A stretch of 64,000 nucleotides of DNA from the NCBI GenBank assembly GCA_023653095.1, contig JAMNXP010000001.1:512853-576852 (forward strand), read 5' to 3'. The translations under genes and the position numbers were made by a program. The notes under the pieces were generated by a model. That model worked only from the letters and a program-made list of their open reading frames with translations. It did no database searches and was not told the DNA's origin. Source of the stretch: Bacteroidia bacterium (GTDB lineage Bacteria > Bacteroidota > Bacteroidia > NS11-12g > UBA955). Positions 45,754 through 54,090 of the stretch are shown piece by piece. Within the stretch, counting starts at the first letter, position 1. Each line of letters starts with the position of its first letter.

Positions 45754-46851
45754 TCAGAAATCTGCAAGTTCGTAGTTTGTGCTTCGCCCACCTTGTTGCT
45801 CTTGACGTAATATTCCTTTGGCCATTAAATCCTTAATGTCACGCAATGCAGTATCGGGTGAACATTTGGCAATCTTTGCCCACTCTGATGATTTCAGTTT
45901 TCCGTCAAATCCTTCAAAAAGTTTATTTAACATTAATCTTTGTCGTGCGTTGAACTCACTACTTTCGTGAACTTTCCAAAACTCAATTTTTCGCAATATT
46001 TTTTGCATCGTAGCCTCTGTTGTCAATAGAGAATTTCTAAGGCAATGCAAAAACCAGCCTAACCATTCTGTAATATCGCTAGTACTATATTGAACTTTTT
46101 GTAGAATCTGGTAATACTGCTTTCGTTCAACCAAAATTTGGCTTGACATACTATAATATCGTTCCGTTGTCCTATCTGCACGGGCAAGCATTAAATCCGA
46201 AATTGCTCTAGCTATTCTCCCATTACCATCGTCAAATGGGTGGATAATGATAAACCAGAAATGGGCAATTGCAGATTTTATAACCGGGTCCATTTTATCA
46301 TGATCGTTGAACCATTTTAAAAAACTGTCCATTTCTTCTTTAACTCGGTTTGCAGGAACCGCTTCATAGTGAACTTTTTCTTTTCCCATCGCACCTGAAA
46401 CTATATGCATTTCACCTGTGCGATAGCTTCCTACTTCTATTTTGTGCATTCCGCTGTGTCCTGTCGGAAATAGTGCCGAATGCCAGCCAAACAATCGCTC
46501 GTTTGTCAGTGATTTTAGATAATTTTGGGTTGCATCAAGCATCATTTCAACAACTCCTTCCACGTTTCTGTTTGCAGGAACAAGTCCGGCTATATTAATA
46601 CCTAGTCTTCTTGCAATGGATGAACGCACTTGGTCATAGTCGAGTTTTTCTCCTTCTATTTCAGATGATTTAATAACGTCAAGGGTCAAAGTAGTAAGTG
46701 TCGCTTCCTCTTTGGTGGCAAAACCCAATGTATTCATCTGTCCTACGATCTTACCTTGCAGGTTGCGGACTTCACCAAATATGGCATTGATCTCAGTTTC
46801 CCGCCAAGTAAAATCTGTCCAATTTTTGTATTCGTAAATGTATTTAGCCAA
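45754..46851 (-). CDS. Fic family AMP-transferase with N-terminal inhibitory helix and winged helix
   Basis: 365 residues. The N-terminal DUF4172-type region contains SSEIEG (about 60-65), matching the (S/T)xxxE(G/N) inhibitory helix. The catalytic loop HPFDDGNGRIARA (about 204-216) is complete, so the enzyme should transfer AMP (or a similar group) to target proteins. The C-terminal region (about 300-365) resembles a winged helix (LKSSEWAKIAKCSPDTALRDIKDL), which may autoregulate the gene via the dyads just upstream. Translation seems to start at TTG. Possible toxin-like role. Confidence 0.88.
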   Translation of the reverse strand: MAKYIYEYKNWTDFTWRETEINAIFGEVRNLQGKIVGQMNTLGFATKEEATLTTLTLDVIKSSEIEGEKLDYDQVRSSIARRLGINIAGLVPANRNVEGVVEMMLDATQNYLKSLTNERLFGWHSALFPTGHSGMHKIEVGSYRTGEMHIVSGAMGKEKVHYEAVPANRVKEEMDSFLKWFNDHDKMDPVIKSAIAHFWFIIIHPFDDGNGRIARAISDLMLARADRTTERYYSMSSQILVERKQYYQILQKVQYSTSDITEWLGWFLHCLRNSLLTTEATMQKILRKIEFWKVHESSEFNARQRLMLNKLFEGFDGKLKSSEWAKIAKCSPDTALRDIKDLMAKGILRQEQQGGRSTNYELADF

Positions 46852-46867
46852 TTTTGCGAATAGATGT

Positions 46868-46929
46868 TGCGGTAAATATAAGCATTATTCTCCGCAAAAA
46901 TGCGGCAAATATTTTAATTATTCTCCGCA
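46868..46929 (-). promoter_or_regulatory. Two tandem dyad operators upstream of fic
   Basis: Two copies of a unit of about 29 nt, TGCGGYAAATAT ... ATTATTCTCCGCA (46868-46897 and 46901-46929), each with TGCGG/CCGCA ends. They lie 17-78 nt before the Fic start and are likely repressor sites, perhaps for the Fic protein's own winged helix. Confidence 0.6.
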
Positions 46930-47044
46930 TGTCACACCAGTTTTTGATCATCTATCTGAGTCGTCACATTATTCATACCCCTGTGGTAAGAGTTCTATTA
47001 TTACCTGCAAATTCAAATTTGACTTAATACGCAAGGTTATAAAT

Positions 47045-47101
47045 AGCTAATATATTATCTATTTTGAATATTATTTAGTACTTTTGTCTAATATATTGGC
47101 T
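47045..47101 (+). promoter_or_regulatory. Operator of the hipBA pair
   Basis: Inverted repeats AGCTAATATATTA (47045-47057) and TAATATATTGGCT (47089-47101) separated by 31 nt; the second ends 3 nt before the ATG at 47105. Typical position for binding by a HipB-type repressor. Confidence 0.6.
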
Positions 47102-47104
47102 ATT

Positions 47105-47392
47105 ATGTTAAAATTTGGCGTCAATAAGAATCCAACGGATGTTTTGGTAGATCTTCCTGTAAAGTATAAAACTTTAAGGAAGCAGATGGGTTTAACTCAG
47201 GCTGAATTGGCCAAACGGTCGGGTGTTTCGTTGGGAAGCATCAAACGATTTGAATTAACTGGACAAATTTCGCTGGAGTCATTATTAAAACTTGCTCACG
47301 TTTTAAATCGGTTAAACGACTTTGAACTCATTTTCAAACCATTGGATAATTTAGAAAAGATAGAAAAATTATTCAGCGATAAAACGAGGTAA
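47105..47392 (+). CDS. HipB-like antitoxin/repressor (XRE family)
   Basis: 95 residues with a helix-turn-helix (YKTLRKQMGLTQAELAKRSGVSLGSIKRFE, about 20-50). It should bind the operator in front and neutralise the HipA-type kinase. Start set at the ATG at 47105 (MLKFGVNKN), just after the operator; an ATG at 47084 lies inside the operator. The gene ends 2 nt before hipA. Confidence 0.85.
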   Translation: MLKFGVNKNPTDVLVDLPVKYKTLRKQMGLTQAELAKRSGVSLGSIKRFELTGQISLESLLKLAHVLNRLNDFELIFKPLDNLEKIEKLFSDKTR

Positions 47393-47394
47393 TT

Positions 47395-48624
47395 ATGGAA
47401 CACGTAGAAAAAATATTTGTATTTATTCAATTGAACGAAGAAGAAATTCCAGTGGGAGAATTAGTCAGTAAAGGAAAAAATATTTATTTCAAGTATAATG
47501 CTGATTTTGTAAAAAGAGGTTTAGAAATATCACCGATTAAACTGAAACTAAACAATATAATCAATACAAATGATCCCATACCGTTTGATGGACTGTATGG
47601 TGTCTTTGCGGATTCCTTACCCGATGGTTGGGGGAAATTATTATTGGATAGAGCTCTAACTTCGAGAGGCGTTATTGTTGATGACATTACAGTTCTGGAT
47701 CGTTTAGCGTATGTAGGAAGCAGCGGAATGGGTGCATTGACTTATAAACCGGAGTTGGAACAAGAGCAGCTAGAAGTATTTGAAGTTGAACTAGATAAAA
47801 TTGCAAAAGCCACTCATCAAATTATTTCTGGGACAGCAACCGATGTTTTGGATGATTTGTTTAAACTAGGAGGATCATCAGGTGGTGCTCGTCCAAAAAT
47901 ATTGGTAGGATATAATCTTATAACTCAAAATATCATTGGTTCCAATAAAACGTTGCCCAATGATTACGAGCATTGGCTCATTAAATTTCCCTCGTCGTTT
48001 GATCGTCCGGATATAGCAAATATTGAATTTGCGTATTACAAAATGGCTTTAGATGCTGGTATCGAAATGAGCGAGTCCAAACTTTTTCAAGGACTTTCGG
48101 GACAAAGTTATTTTGGAACAAAACGCTTTGATCGAATTGGGAATAAGCGATTGCATTTGCATTCTGCTGCTGGAATAATGCACGACAATTTTAGACTGAG
48201 CAATATGGATTATGGCGATTTAATGGATTGTGCCTTTCAATTGGAAAGAGATGTTCGTGCTTACGAAAAAATATTGCGCCTGGCTGCTTTTAACGTATTT
48301 GCACACAATCGAGATGATCACAGTAAGAACTTTGCTTTTTTAATGGATGCTGATGGAACTTGGAAAGTAGCACCTGCCTATGATTTGACTTTTTCCACTT
48401 CGGGACATGGCATGCACAGCACATCCGTTGCTAGAGAGAGCAAAAATCCCACGAGAAAACATCTCATGGAATTGGGGGAATATTTTAATATAAAAGACGC
48501 TAATAAAATCATTGATGAAGTGCAAGCTGTTGTTTTCAATTGGGAAATCTATGCAAAACAATGTGATGTGAGCCACGAGTCAAAAAACCGGATTAAAAAA
48601 ACCATAAATAGCATTAAAAGTTAA
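47395..48624 (+). CDS. HipA-like Ser/Thr kinase toxin
   Basis: 409 residues. N-terminal domain (to about 110) with VFADSLPDGWG, then the Gly-rich loop GGSSGGARPK (about 159-168) that carries the autophosphorylation site in the family, the catalytic FNVFAHNRDDHSKNF (about 298-312) and the metal-binding AYDLTFS. HipA kinases phosphorylate translation factors (glutamyl-tRNA synthetase in E. coli) and cause dormancy. Forms a toxin-antitoxin pair with the gene before it. Confidence 0.9.
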   Translation: MEHVEKIFVFIQLNEEEIPVGELVSKGKNIYFKYNADFVKRGLEISPIKLKLNNIINTNDPIPFDGLYGVFADSLPDGWGKLLLDRALTSRGVIVDDITVLDRLAYVGSSGMGALTYKPELEQEQLEVFEVELDKIAKATHQIISGTATDVLDDLFKLGGSSGGARPKILVGYNLITQNIIGSNKTLPNDYEHWLIKFPSSFDRPDIANIEFAYYKMALDAGIEMSESKLFQGLSGQSYFGTKRFDRIGNKRLHLHSAAGIMHDNFRLSNMDYGDLMDCAFQLERDVRAYEKILRLAAFNVFAHNRDDHSKNFAFLMDADGTWKVAPAYDLTFSTSGHGMHSTSVARESKNPTRKHLMELGEYFNIKDANKIIDEVQAVVFNWEIYAKQCDVSHESKNRIKKTINSIKS

Positions 48625-48697
48625 TTCGGATAAATCAACTTTCGGCACCCATAAAACTGTCAAGTGGCGAAGAAACCCCACCTATTGCCAATAGCTA

Positions 48698-49221
48698 TTA
48701 TGTAGCATTTTTTATTTCAATCTTGTTTGTTTCACTATCATAGGTCATAGTTAAGTACCTGTCCCAATTCGAAAATTCTTCACAAGTAAATTCAAGTTTT
48801 TCGTTGCCCATTGTTTAAATACAATGTTGTCCATTTCTATTGGACTTTCAATAGGTTCTATTTCTTTTATACTTGTTGTAACTTTCTTAATACTGTAGTA
48901 GTCTGCAAGAATAAAATCACCATTAGGGGTTGTTGTAAAGTTTTGAAATTGCGGTTGGTCTTCAAACTCTTTCAGTTCGCCGGTTTTTCTGTCAAGCTGA
49001 TATAAGTAGTCCGATGTTAAAACTAAAACTATTTCTCTGAATTTCGAAACTCCAACTTGCCTTGGGAAGCCACGAAATTGTCCGCACCATTCTGAGTAAT
49101 CGTCATTGGTAAACTTTATAAAAGTCCAACTTTGAGAATTCCACACACTTTCATTGTCGTAAATTCTTTCCGTGTATTCACCTGAAAATGGTTGACTAAT
49201 TATTTCTGCTTCGATTATCAT
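48698..49221 (-). pseudogene. Unknown small protein, probably frameshifted near its end
   Basis: The open frame (49221 to 48751, 156 residues) starts MIIEAEIISQPFSGEY and shows mixed beta strands; I do not recognise it. Its last 20 residues look unlike protein, while the next frame reads NEKLEFTCEEFSNWDRYLTM and continues to a stop at 48698. A 1-nt shift at about 48810-48830 would join the two into about 174 residues. Either a frameshift mutation or a sequencing error. It forms a single-gene unit behind attC-like site c. Confidence 0.5.
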
Positions 49222-49243
49222 AGGTGGTGTCCGTATTTAAAAT

Positions 49244-49380
49244 GCCATATTACGTGTTGGGCGCTTGGCTCAGTGGGGGGGATTTCGGAGCAAAAACTGT
49301 CAATACCACAAAAGTTGATGATAAGTAGAATGTTCCATAGACCGCGTCACCCGCCATTGAGCCAAACGACAGTTATGGGC
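49244..49380 (-). repeat. attC-like palindromic site c
   Basis: Ends GCCATATTACGTG (degenerate core) and GTTATGGGC. Arms GCGCTTGGCTCAGTGGG (from 49261) and CCCGCCATTGAGCCAAACG pair as a hairpin. The core lies 22 nt before the start of the gene at 49221. Confidence 0.55.
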
Positions 49381-49387
49381 TGCCTTT

Positions 49388-50356
49388 TTATTCAAATCGA
49401 TTTTTATTGTCATTTAACCACTGTTTTTCAATGTCCCACAATAGTTCCCATTTACTTGTCATTAGAGTATTGTATAATTTTCTTATGGTTTCAATTTCTT
49501 TTGAAAAGGCAGATAGAAAATTCATCGCTACTGTCAACTCTGTGTTGTTTTTTGACAAGATAAACTCAATAGTTCGCTTTTTGGCTACAAGCTCTTTAAC
49601 TCGTTTTTCAACAAATGGAACTACATGTTTATCGCCATACTTTATTACTCCTTTAAGGCCAAGATATTTCAATTTGCCATTTTCAAGCTTGCTTATGAAT
49701 AAAGGCAAATAGGACTTGTCTGATAATTTCAAAATTGCTCCCAGTGCTGTCGCTGCAACTTCTTGTTTTTTATGGTCAACTAATTGCAGGAGATACGGTA
49801 TGCTCTTAGATGTCCCAATAAATCCAATGGTAGAATTTGCATAGGCCAATTGATATTGGTCTGAACTTGTCGTAATGATTTCAATTAATTTATCTTCTGC
49901 TTTTGAGTTGTCTGTATTTTTCAAACATTTTATTGCACCGTCTCTGACTAAATGCTTTTTACACGTGGTAAGTGCCAGAATATTGTCAATGTTTATGTCA
50001 CCTGGAATTTTACTTTTTAAGCATTCTATATTCCATAATATTGTGTATAATATCCATTCTTTTTTCTCAGTTGCGAGTCTGTCAATGCAATATTTCAATA
50101 TCGTAATTTGTCTTGTATTTGAGTAAATATTGAATAAGATCCAATAAGCATTTTGTTTTAAGCCTTCCTTTTTAGTTTTCTCAATAAAGATCTTTAATTG
50201 GTCAATGTATTCAAGATTGTTAATTTGTCTTGCTTCGTCATGTGCTTTTTTAAAAGTCGCATCAGGATTTGATTGTCGTCCGCCACCTGGCATATCTATC
50301 ATATCATCTGAACGGTCCGCCATTCTTTCTAATAAGTCTTGAAGATATTTGTCCAT
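49388..50356 (-). CDS. HEAT-repeat protein
   Basis: 322 residues built of repeating helix pairs (for example QLAYANSTIGFIGTSKSIPYLLQLVDHKKQEVAATALGAILKLSD, about 165-210), i.e. HEAT-like. No catalytic motif. Probably a binding scaffold; the ligand is unknown. A cassette between attC-like sites c and d. Confidence 0.65.
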   Translation of the reverse strand: MDKYLQDLLERMADRSDDMIDMPGGGRQSNPDATFKKAHDEARQINNLEYIDQLKIFIEKTKKEGLKQNAYWILFNIYSNTRQITILKYCIDRLATEKKEWILYTILWNIECLKSKIPGDINIDNILALTTCKKHLVRDGAIKCLKNTDNSKAEDKLIEIITTSSDQYQLAYANSTIGFIGTSKSIPYLLQLVDHKKQEVAATALGAILKLSDKSYLPLFISKLENGKLKYLGLKGVIKYGDKHVVPFVEKRVKELVAKKRTIEFILSKNNTELTVAMNFLSAFSKEIETIRKLYNTLMTSKWELLWDIEKQWLNDNKNRFE

Positions 50357-50378
50357 TGTCGTTGTCTTTTTTAGGGTT

Positions 50379-50512
50379 GCCCATAACGGTTTACAGCTAC
50401 TAGAAGTAAGCGATTTCGAATCACTAAACTATCTGCCAGCACTGAACAATAAACGAAGCAAAAAGCTTCATTTAAACACTAAACCGCCAAATTCTTGTGG
50501 GTGCTGTTATGC
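50379..50512 (-). repeat. attC-like palindromic site d
   Basis: Ends GCCCATAACGG (50379-50389) and GTTATGC (50506-50512), with CAGC/GCTG as next inner pair and a GATTTCGAATC dyad inside. The core lies 22 nt before the HEAT gene start. Confidence 0.6.
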
Positions 50513-50525
50513 ATTCTTATTTCAT

Positions 50526-51272
50526 TCATTGTAACATTTTTACGTCTTTAATTTCTCTTTTCTTGAAAATTCCCAAATTCGAGAAATCACTTGTTTTAAG
50601 TAGTCTTGTTGGTTCAAATGTAAAATATACCAACCCGTCTATTTGAAGTGAGTCATTTCGAATTACTGTAACCTTGTCAATTGAAGTCTTGTTCGGATTA
50701 CGAAGAAGAAAAGCCGGTATTTCTATTTGTCTTAATATTCCTTTTAAAGAGTCCGATTCTATTAACTTAATGTTCCCTTTTAGAAAACCTACTTCATTTT
50801 TTTCAGTCGGTAGATTAAAATTTTCTTTTTCAATTCCAATAATTATGAGACTATCTTTGGTTTCTCTAAAGCCTGAAAATTTATATGTCAAATTGTGAGA
50901 AGTACCAATTTCATATGAATATAAATCAGTATTGATAATAATTCCTTTGAATTGCGAAATTACTGTTGAAACATATTTCGGAATTCTCGTACCACCTTCT
51001 TTTAAACCAATAACAAAAAGAGTGTCTTTGGTCGGATTTCCAATTAAAAAACTAAATGAAATTTTTTCTGCATCTCTAATGTCTAAAGATTCATTTTTAT
51101 CCAAAATAGTTATCCCGTATGTTGCTCCATCATTTAATGTACTCCAAGCCCCATATTCAATTAAAGTCTTGTCCGAATTTTCGATTCCCTGAATATAAAG
51201 TTCTGACAATTCATAACCACGGTGGCAACCAGTCAAAAGCAAAAGTCCAAATATGTAAATTGTGAGTTTCAT
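50526..51272 (-). CDS. Lipoprotein of unknown function
   Basis: 248 residues with a lipoprotein signal ending LLLLTGC (Cys16), then a beta-rich periplasmic domain. Not recognised. It is the first cassette of island 2 read from the right: a GTTATG core (minus strand, 51302-51297) lies 24 nt before its ATG, and site d follows its stop codon. Confidence 0.7.
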   Translation of the reverse strand: MKLTIYIFGLLLLTGCHRGYELSELYIQGIENSDKTLIEYGAWSTLNDGATYGITILDKNESLDIRDAEKISFSFLIGNPTKDTLFVIGLKEGGTRIPKYVSTVISQFKGIIINTDLYSYEIGTSHNLTYKFSGFRETKDSLIIIGIEKENFNLPTEKNEVGFLKGNIKLIESDSLKGILRQIEIPAFLLRNPNKTSIDKVTVIRNDSLQIDGLVYFTFEPTRLLKTSDFSNLGIFKKREIKDVKMLQ

Positions 51273-51296
51273 TCTAGTCGGTCTTTAATCATGACA

Positions 51297-51400
51297 CATA
51301 ACTTGATTATATACGAAGCTATCACAATCATATTAGTATTGCAAAATAATTATAGAGTACTAAATTTCTCGCATTTACGGAAATTGCAAATTGCGGAACA
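51297..51400. repeat. Island right-end repeat, copy 2
   Basis: Homologous to 45311-45412, same orientation, beginning with CATAAC and ending about 30 nt before att copy 3. Confidence 0.65.
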
Positions 51401-51429
51401 ACATTTAAAAAGACACCTAATATTGATAC

Positions 51430-51469
51430 AACCCTGAGGTCGGGGGGGGGGCAATTCCCCCTTCGCTAC
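51430..51469. repeat. Attachment-site repeat, copy 3 (decayed tRNA-Met fragment)
   Basis: 40 nt matching the T arm and acceptor end of tRNA-Met, with the T loop damaged by a run of ten Gs. The terminator seen after copies 1 and 2 is absent, as expected if chromosomal DNA resumes here. The rest of the gap to 51635 shows no further gene. Confidence 0.8.
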
Positions 51470-51635
51470 AAAGAAAGGTCATCATTATGGTGGCCTATTT
51501 TTATGTGATTTTTGTAATTCAAAATAATAAGTTCCGCTCAATTTTGTTAACTTTACGAAGTTTCCGTTTCAATCTACAAAAGCCCAAATATTCTTTTTTG
51601 CAAGTCGATTCAACAGACATTTCAAGTAAATTTAT

Positions 51636-52664
51636 ATGGAAGAAGTTAAAAACAATAACATCACCGAACAAGTTAAGTTTCTAATCAATCAAAGCAAAAT
51701 CAAAGTTGCTAATGCTGTAAATACTGAAGTTTCGTGGTTATATTGGCAAGTTGGAAATAGAATAAAACATGAAATATTACAAAATCAACGTGCCGAATAT
51801 GGTAAGGAAATAATATCATCACTGTCTATTAGTTTGTCGCTTGAATACGGAAGAGGATGGAGTAAGCGGCAATTACATCATTGCGTTCGTTTTGCTGAAG
51901 TTTTTTCAGATTCTGAAATTGTGTACACACTGTGTTCACAATTGAGTTGGTCACATTTACGACTCATTATTCCCATTGATGAGCCACAAAAACGAGATTT
52001 TTACATTGAAATATGTAAACTAGAAAAATGGAGTGTTAGGGTTTTTCAAGAAAGAATCCAGTCTATGCTCTATGAACGCACAACAATAAGTAAAAAACCA
52101 GAAGTCATAATTCAATCTGAATTGGAACTCCTGAGAAAAGAACAGAAAATTAGCCCTAATTTGGTATTTAAAGATCCTTATATCCTTGATTTTTTGGAAC
52201 TTCAAGACACGTTCTCTGAAAAGGATTTGGAGACATCGATTCTAGCAGAATTACAGCGTTTTATAACTGATCTTGGAACTGATTTTGCATTTCTCGCCCG
52301 ACAAAAACGAATAACAGTTGATCACACTGATTATTACATGGATTTACTATTCTATCATCGACGATTAAAATGCTTAATTGTAGTTGACTTAAAAATAGGA
52401 AATTTTGAAGCATCTTTCAAAGGTCAAATGGAATTATACCTCCGCTATTTAGAAAAACACGAACAGATTGAAGGTGAAAATTCACCCATTGGATTGATCC
52501 TATGTTCAGGAAAAAATGAAGAACATATCGAGTTAATGCAATTAGACAAAAGCAATATTCGTGTTGCTGAATATTTAACACTATTGCCTTCAAAAGAGTT
52601 GTTAAAACAAAAATTACAACTAGCGATTGAAATTGCTAAGAATCGAATTGAAATTAATGAATAA
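51636..52664 (+). CDS. YhcG/DUF1016 family PD-(D/E)XK nuclease-like protein
   Basis: 342 residues. N-terminal DUF1016 domain (SWLYWQVGNRIKHEI, YGRGWSKRQLHHCVRFAEVF, LSWSHLRLIIPI; about 1-150) and a C-terminal nuclease domain (about 175-320) with YYMDLLFYHRRLKCLIVVDLKIGNFEA, where Asp and the D-x-K pair stand in the active-site strand. The family is frequent in islands next to restriction genes; exact role unknown. It lies just outside att copy 3, so it may belong to an older insertion. Confidence 0.88.
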   Translation: MEEVKNNNITEQVKFLINQSKIKVANAVNTEVSWLYWQVGNRIKHEILQNQRAEYGKEIISSLSISLSLEYGRGWSKRQLHHCVRFAEVFSDSEIVYTLCSQLSWSHLRLIIPIDEPQKRDFYIEICKLEKWSVRVFQERIQSMLYERTTISKKPEVIIQSELELLRKEQKISPNLVFKDPYILDFLELQDTFSEKDLETSILAELQRFITDLGTDFAFLARQKRITVDHTDYYMDLLFYHRRLKCLIVVDLKIGNFEASFKGQMELYLRYLEKHEQIEGENSPIGLILCSGKNEEHIELMQLDKSNIRVAEYLTLLPSKELLKQKLQLAIEIAKNRIEINE

Positions 52665-52671
52665 TCATACT

Positions 52672-54090
52672 ATGCAACTCTTCCCCACCCTATGCAGCTT
52701 TGGCGCTGCTCAGAAAGTTACCGGCTCTAAACACCTGATTACCAGCATCACAGGAGAAAAAATCTTGCTCGATTGCGGTTTGTTTCAGGGCGAAGGGAAA
52801 GATAGCGACGAAATGAATAGACACTGGGGATTCGAACCTCGTGAAATTGATTACGTGATTCTTTCGCATGCCCATATTGACCATACAGGCCTGCTTCCTA
52901 AATTAGTAAAAGACGGTTTTACTGGTCCCATTTTTTGCAATTCTGGAACCAAAGACTTGTGCGAAATCATGCTTTTAGATGGTGCGTTTATTCAAAAAAG
53001 TGACCTAAAAAGAGTCAATAAGCGACGACTTGAAAAAGGACAACCCACCATTGAGGCACTGTATGACGAAGACGATGCTTTCCAAGCAATTAGCCAAATG
53101 TCTGTAGTGGATAACGGAAAGCCTTTTAAAGTGGGAGATTCCACCTGGGTCACCTTAATCTTAAATGCCCATATCCTAGGAAGTGCCGCCATTCATATGA
53201 AACTTCTTCCGCTGGAAGGCGATGCCATAACTTTTACTTTTACGGGGGACATTGGACGCGATAGCGACCAAATTTTGGACGGACCTTTCCCATTCCCACA
53301 GTCTGACTACATTCTCTGTGAAAGCACCTACGGCGATCGTTTGCACTCTGTTAACGAAGACGTAAAAGATCAGCTATTGAAAATTGTACATGAAACTTGC
53401 GTGGAAAAAGGTGGAAAGGTCATTATTCCTGCATTTTCGGTAGATAGAACCCAAGAATTGATTTATCTGTTAGATCAATTGAGCTTCGAAAAAGCACTCC
53501 CAACCATACCGGTATATATTGATAGTCCTTTGAGTGTTAAAGCCACAAACATCATGGCAAAACACCAAGAAGAATTCAACCCAGAAATCCTGCAATACAT
53601 CATTAAAGACGGTAATCCGTTTGATTTTCCTCAGCTGCATTATGTAAGTAAAGTAGAGGACTCAAAGGCCATCAACACTCATGAAGGTCCGGCAATCATC
53701 ATTTCGGCCAGTGGCATGGCCGAGGCTGGAAGAATCAAACACCACATCATGAACAACATTGAAAACCCCAATAATACCATAATAATTGTTGGCTATGCAA
53801 CCCCTTACACCCTAGCAGGGCAATTGATTCAAGGAAAAGAAGAAGTGCGCATCTTCGGAGACTTATTTCAAGTAAATGCCAGGGTAGAGCGCATGGGTAA
53901 TTTCAGTGCTCATGCTGACTATTTGGAAATGATAGACTTTTTGTCTTGTCAAAAAATTGAAGATGTAAAAAAAGTATTTTTGGTTCATGGAGACACCGAT
54001 GTGATGGATATCTTCGCTGAAAAATTAAAGAACAAAGGCTTCAAAAAAGTCAATAAAATGATTTGGGGAGAACCCGTTGAATTGAGATGA
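52672..54090 (+). CDS. Beta-CASP metallo-beta-lactamase-fold RNA-processing hydrolase
   Basis: 472 residues. Zinc-binding SHAHIDHTG (His66, His68, Asp70, His71), a beta-CASP cap, DSPLSVKAT and the late ISASGMAEAGRIKHH and FSAHADYLEM motifs are those of the CPSF-73/YSH1-like bacterial branch. It likely cleaves RNA as an endo- or exonuclease. Start at the ATG at 52672, 7 nt after the YhcG stop; the longer frame adds residues read from within the YhcG gene. Overlaps the next gene by 4 nt. Confidence 0.9.
   Translation: MQLFPTLCSFGAAQKVTGSKHLITSITGEKILLDCGLFQGEGKDSDEMNRHWGFEPREIDYVILSHAHIDHTGLLPKLVKDGFTGPIFCNSGTKDLCEIMLLDGAFIQKSDLKRVNKRRLEKGQPTIEALYDEDDAFQAISQMSVVDNGKPFKVGDSTWVTLILNAHILGSAAIHMKLLPLEGDAITFTFTGDIGRDSDQILDGPFPFPQSDYILCESTYGDRLHSVNEDVKDQLLKIVHETCVEKGGKVIIPAFSVDRTQELIYLLDQLSFEKALPTIPVYIDSPLSVKATNIMAKHQEEFNPEILQYIIKDGNPFDFPQLHYVSKVEDSKAINTHEGPAIIISASGMAEAGRIKHHIMNNIENPNNTIIIVGYATPYTLAGQLIQGKEEVRIFGDLFQVNARVERMGNFSAHADYLEMIDFLSCQKIEDVKKVFLVHGDTDVMDIFAEKLKNKGFKKVNKMIWGEPVELR

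Larger units (their letters stand above)
45629..51469. mobile_element. Genomic island 2, in tandem with island 1
   Basis: 5.8 kb between att copies 2 and 3, carrying a Fic gene, a HipBA pair and three single-gene units on the minus strand. It shares the left flank (about 110 nt after the att repeat) and the right-end repeat with island 1, so both belong to one element family. No recombinase gene. Confidence 0.7.

Noticed and set aside
51430-51469. Third tRNA-Met gene
   Set aside because: A 40-nt fragment with a damaged T loop; only an attachment-site relic.
33913-51469. Prophage
   Set aside because: No capsid, portal, terminase, tail or integrase genes in the interval.
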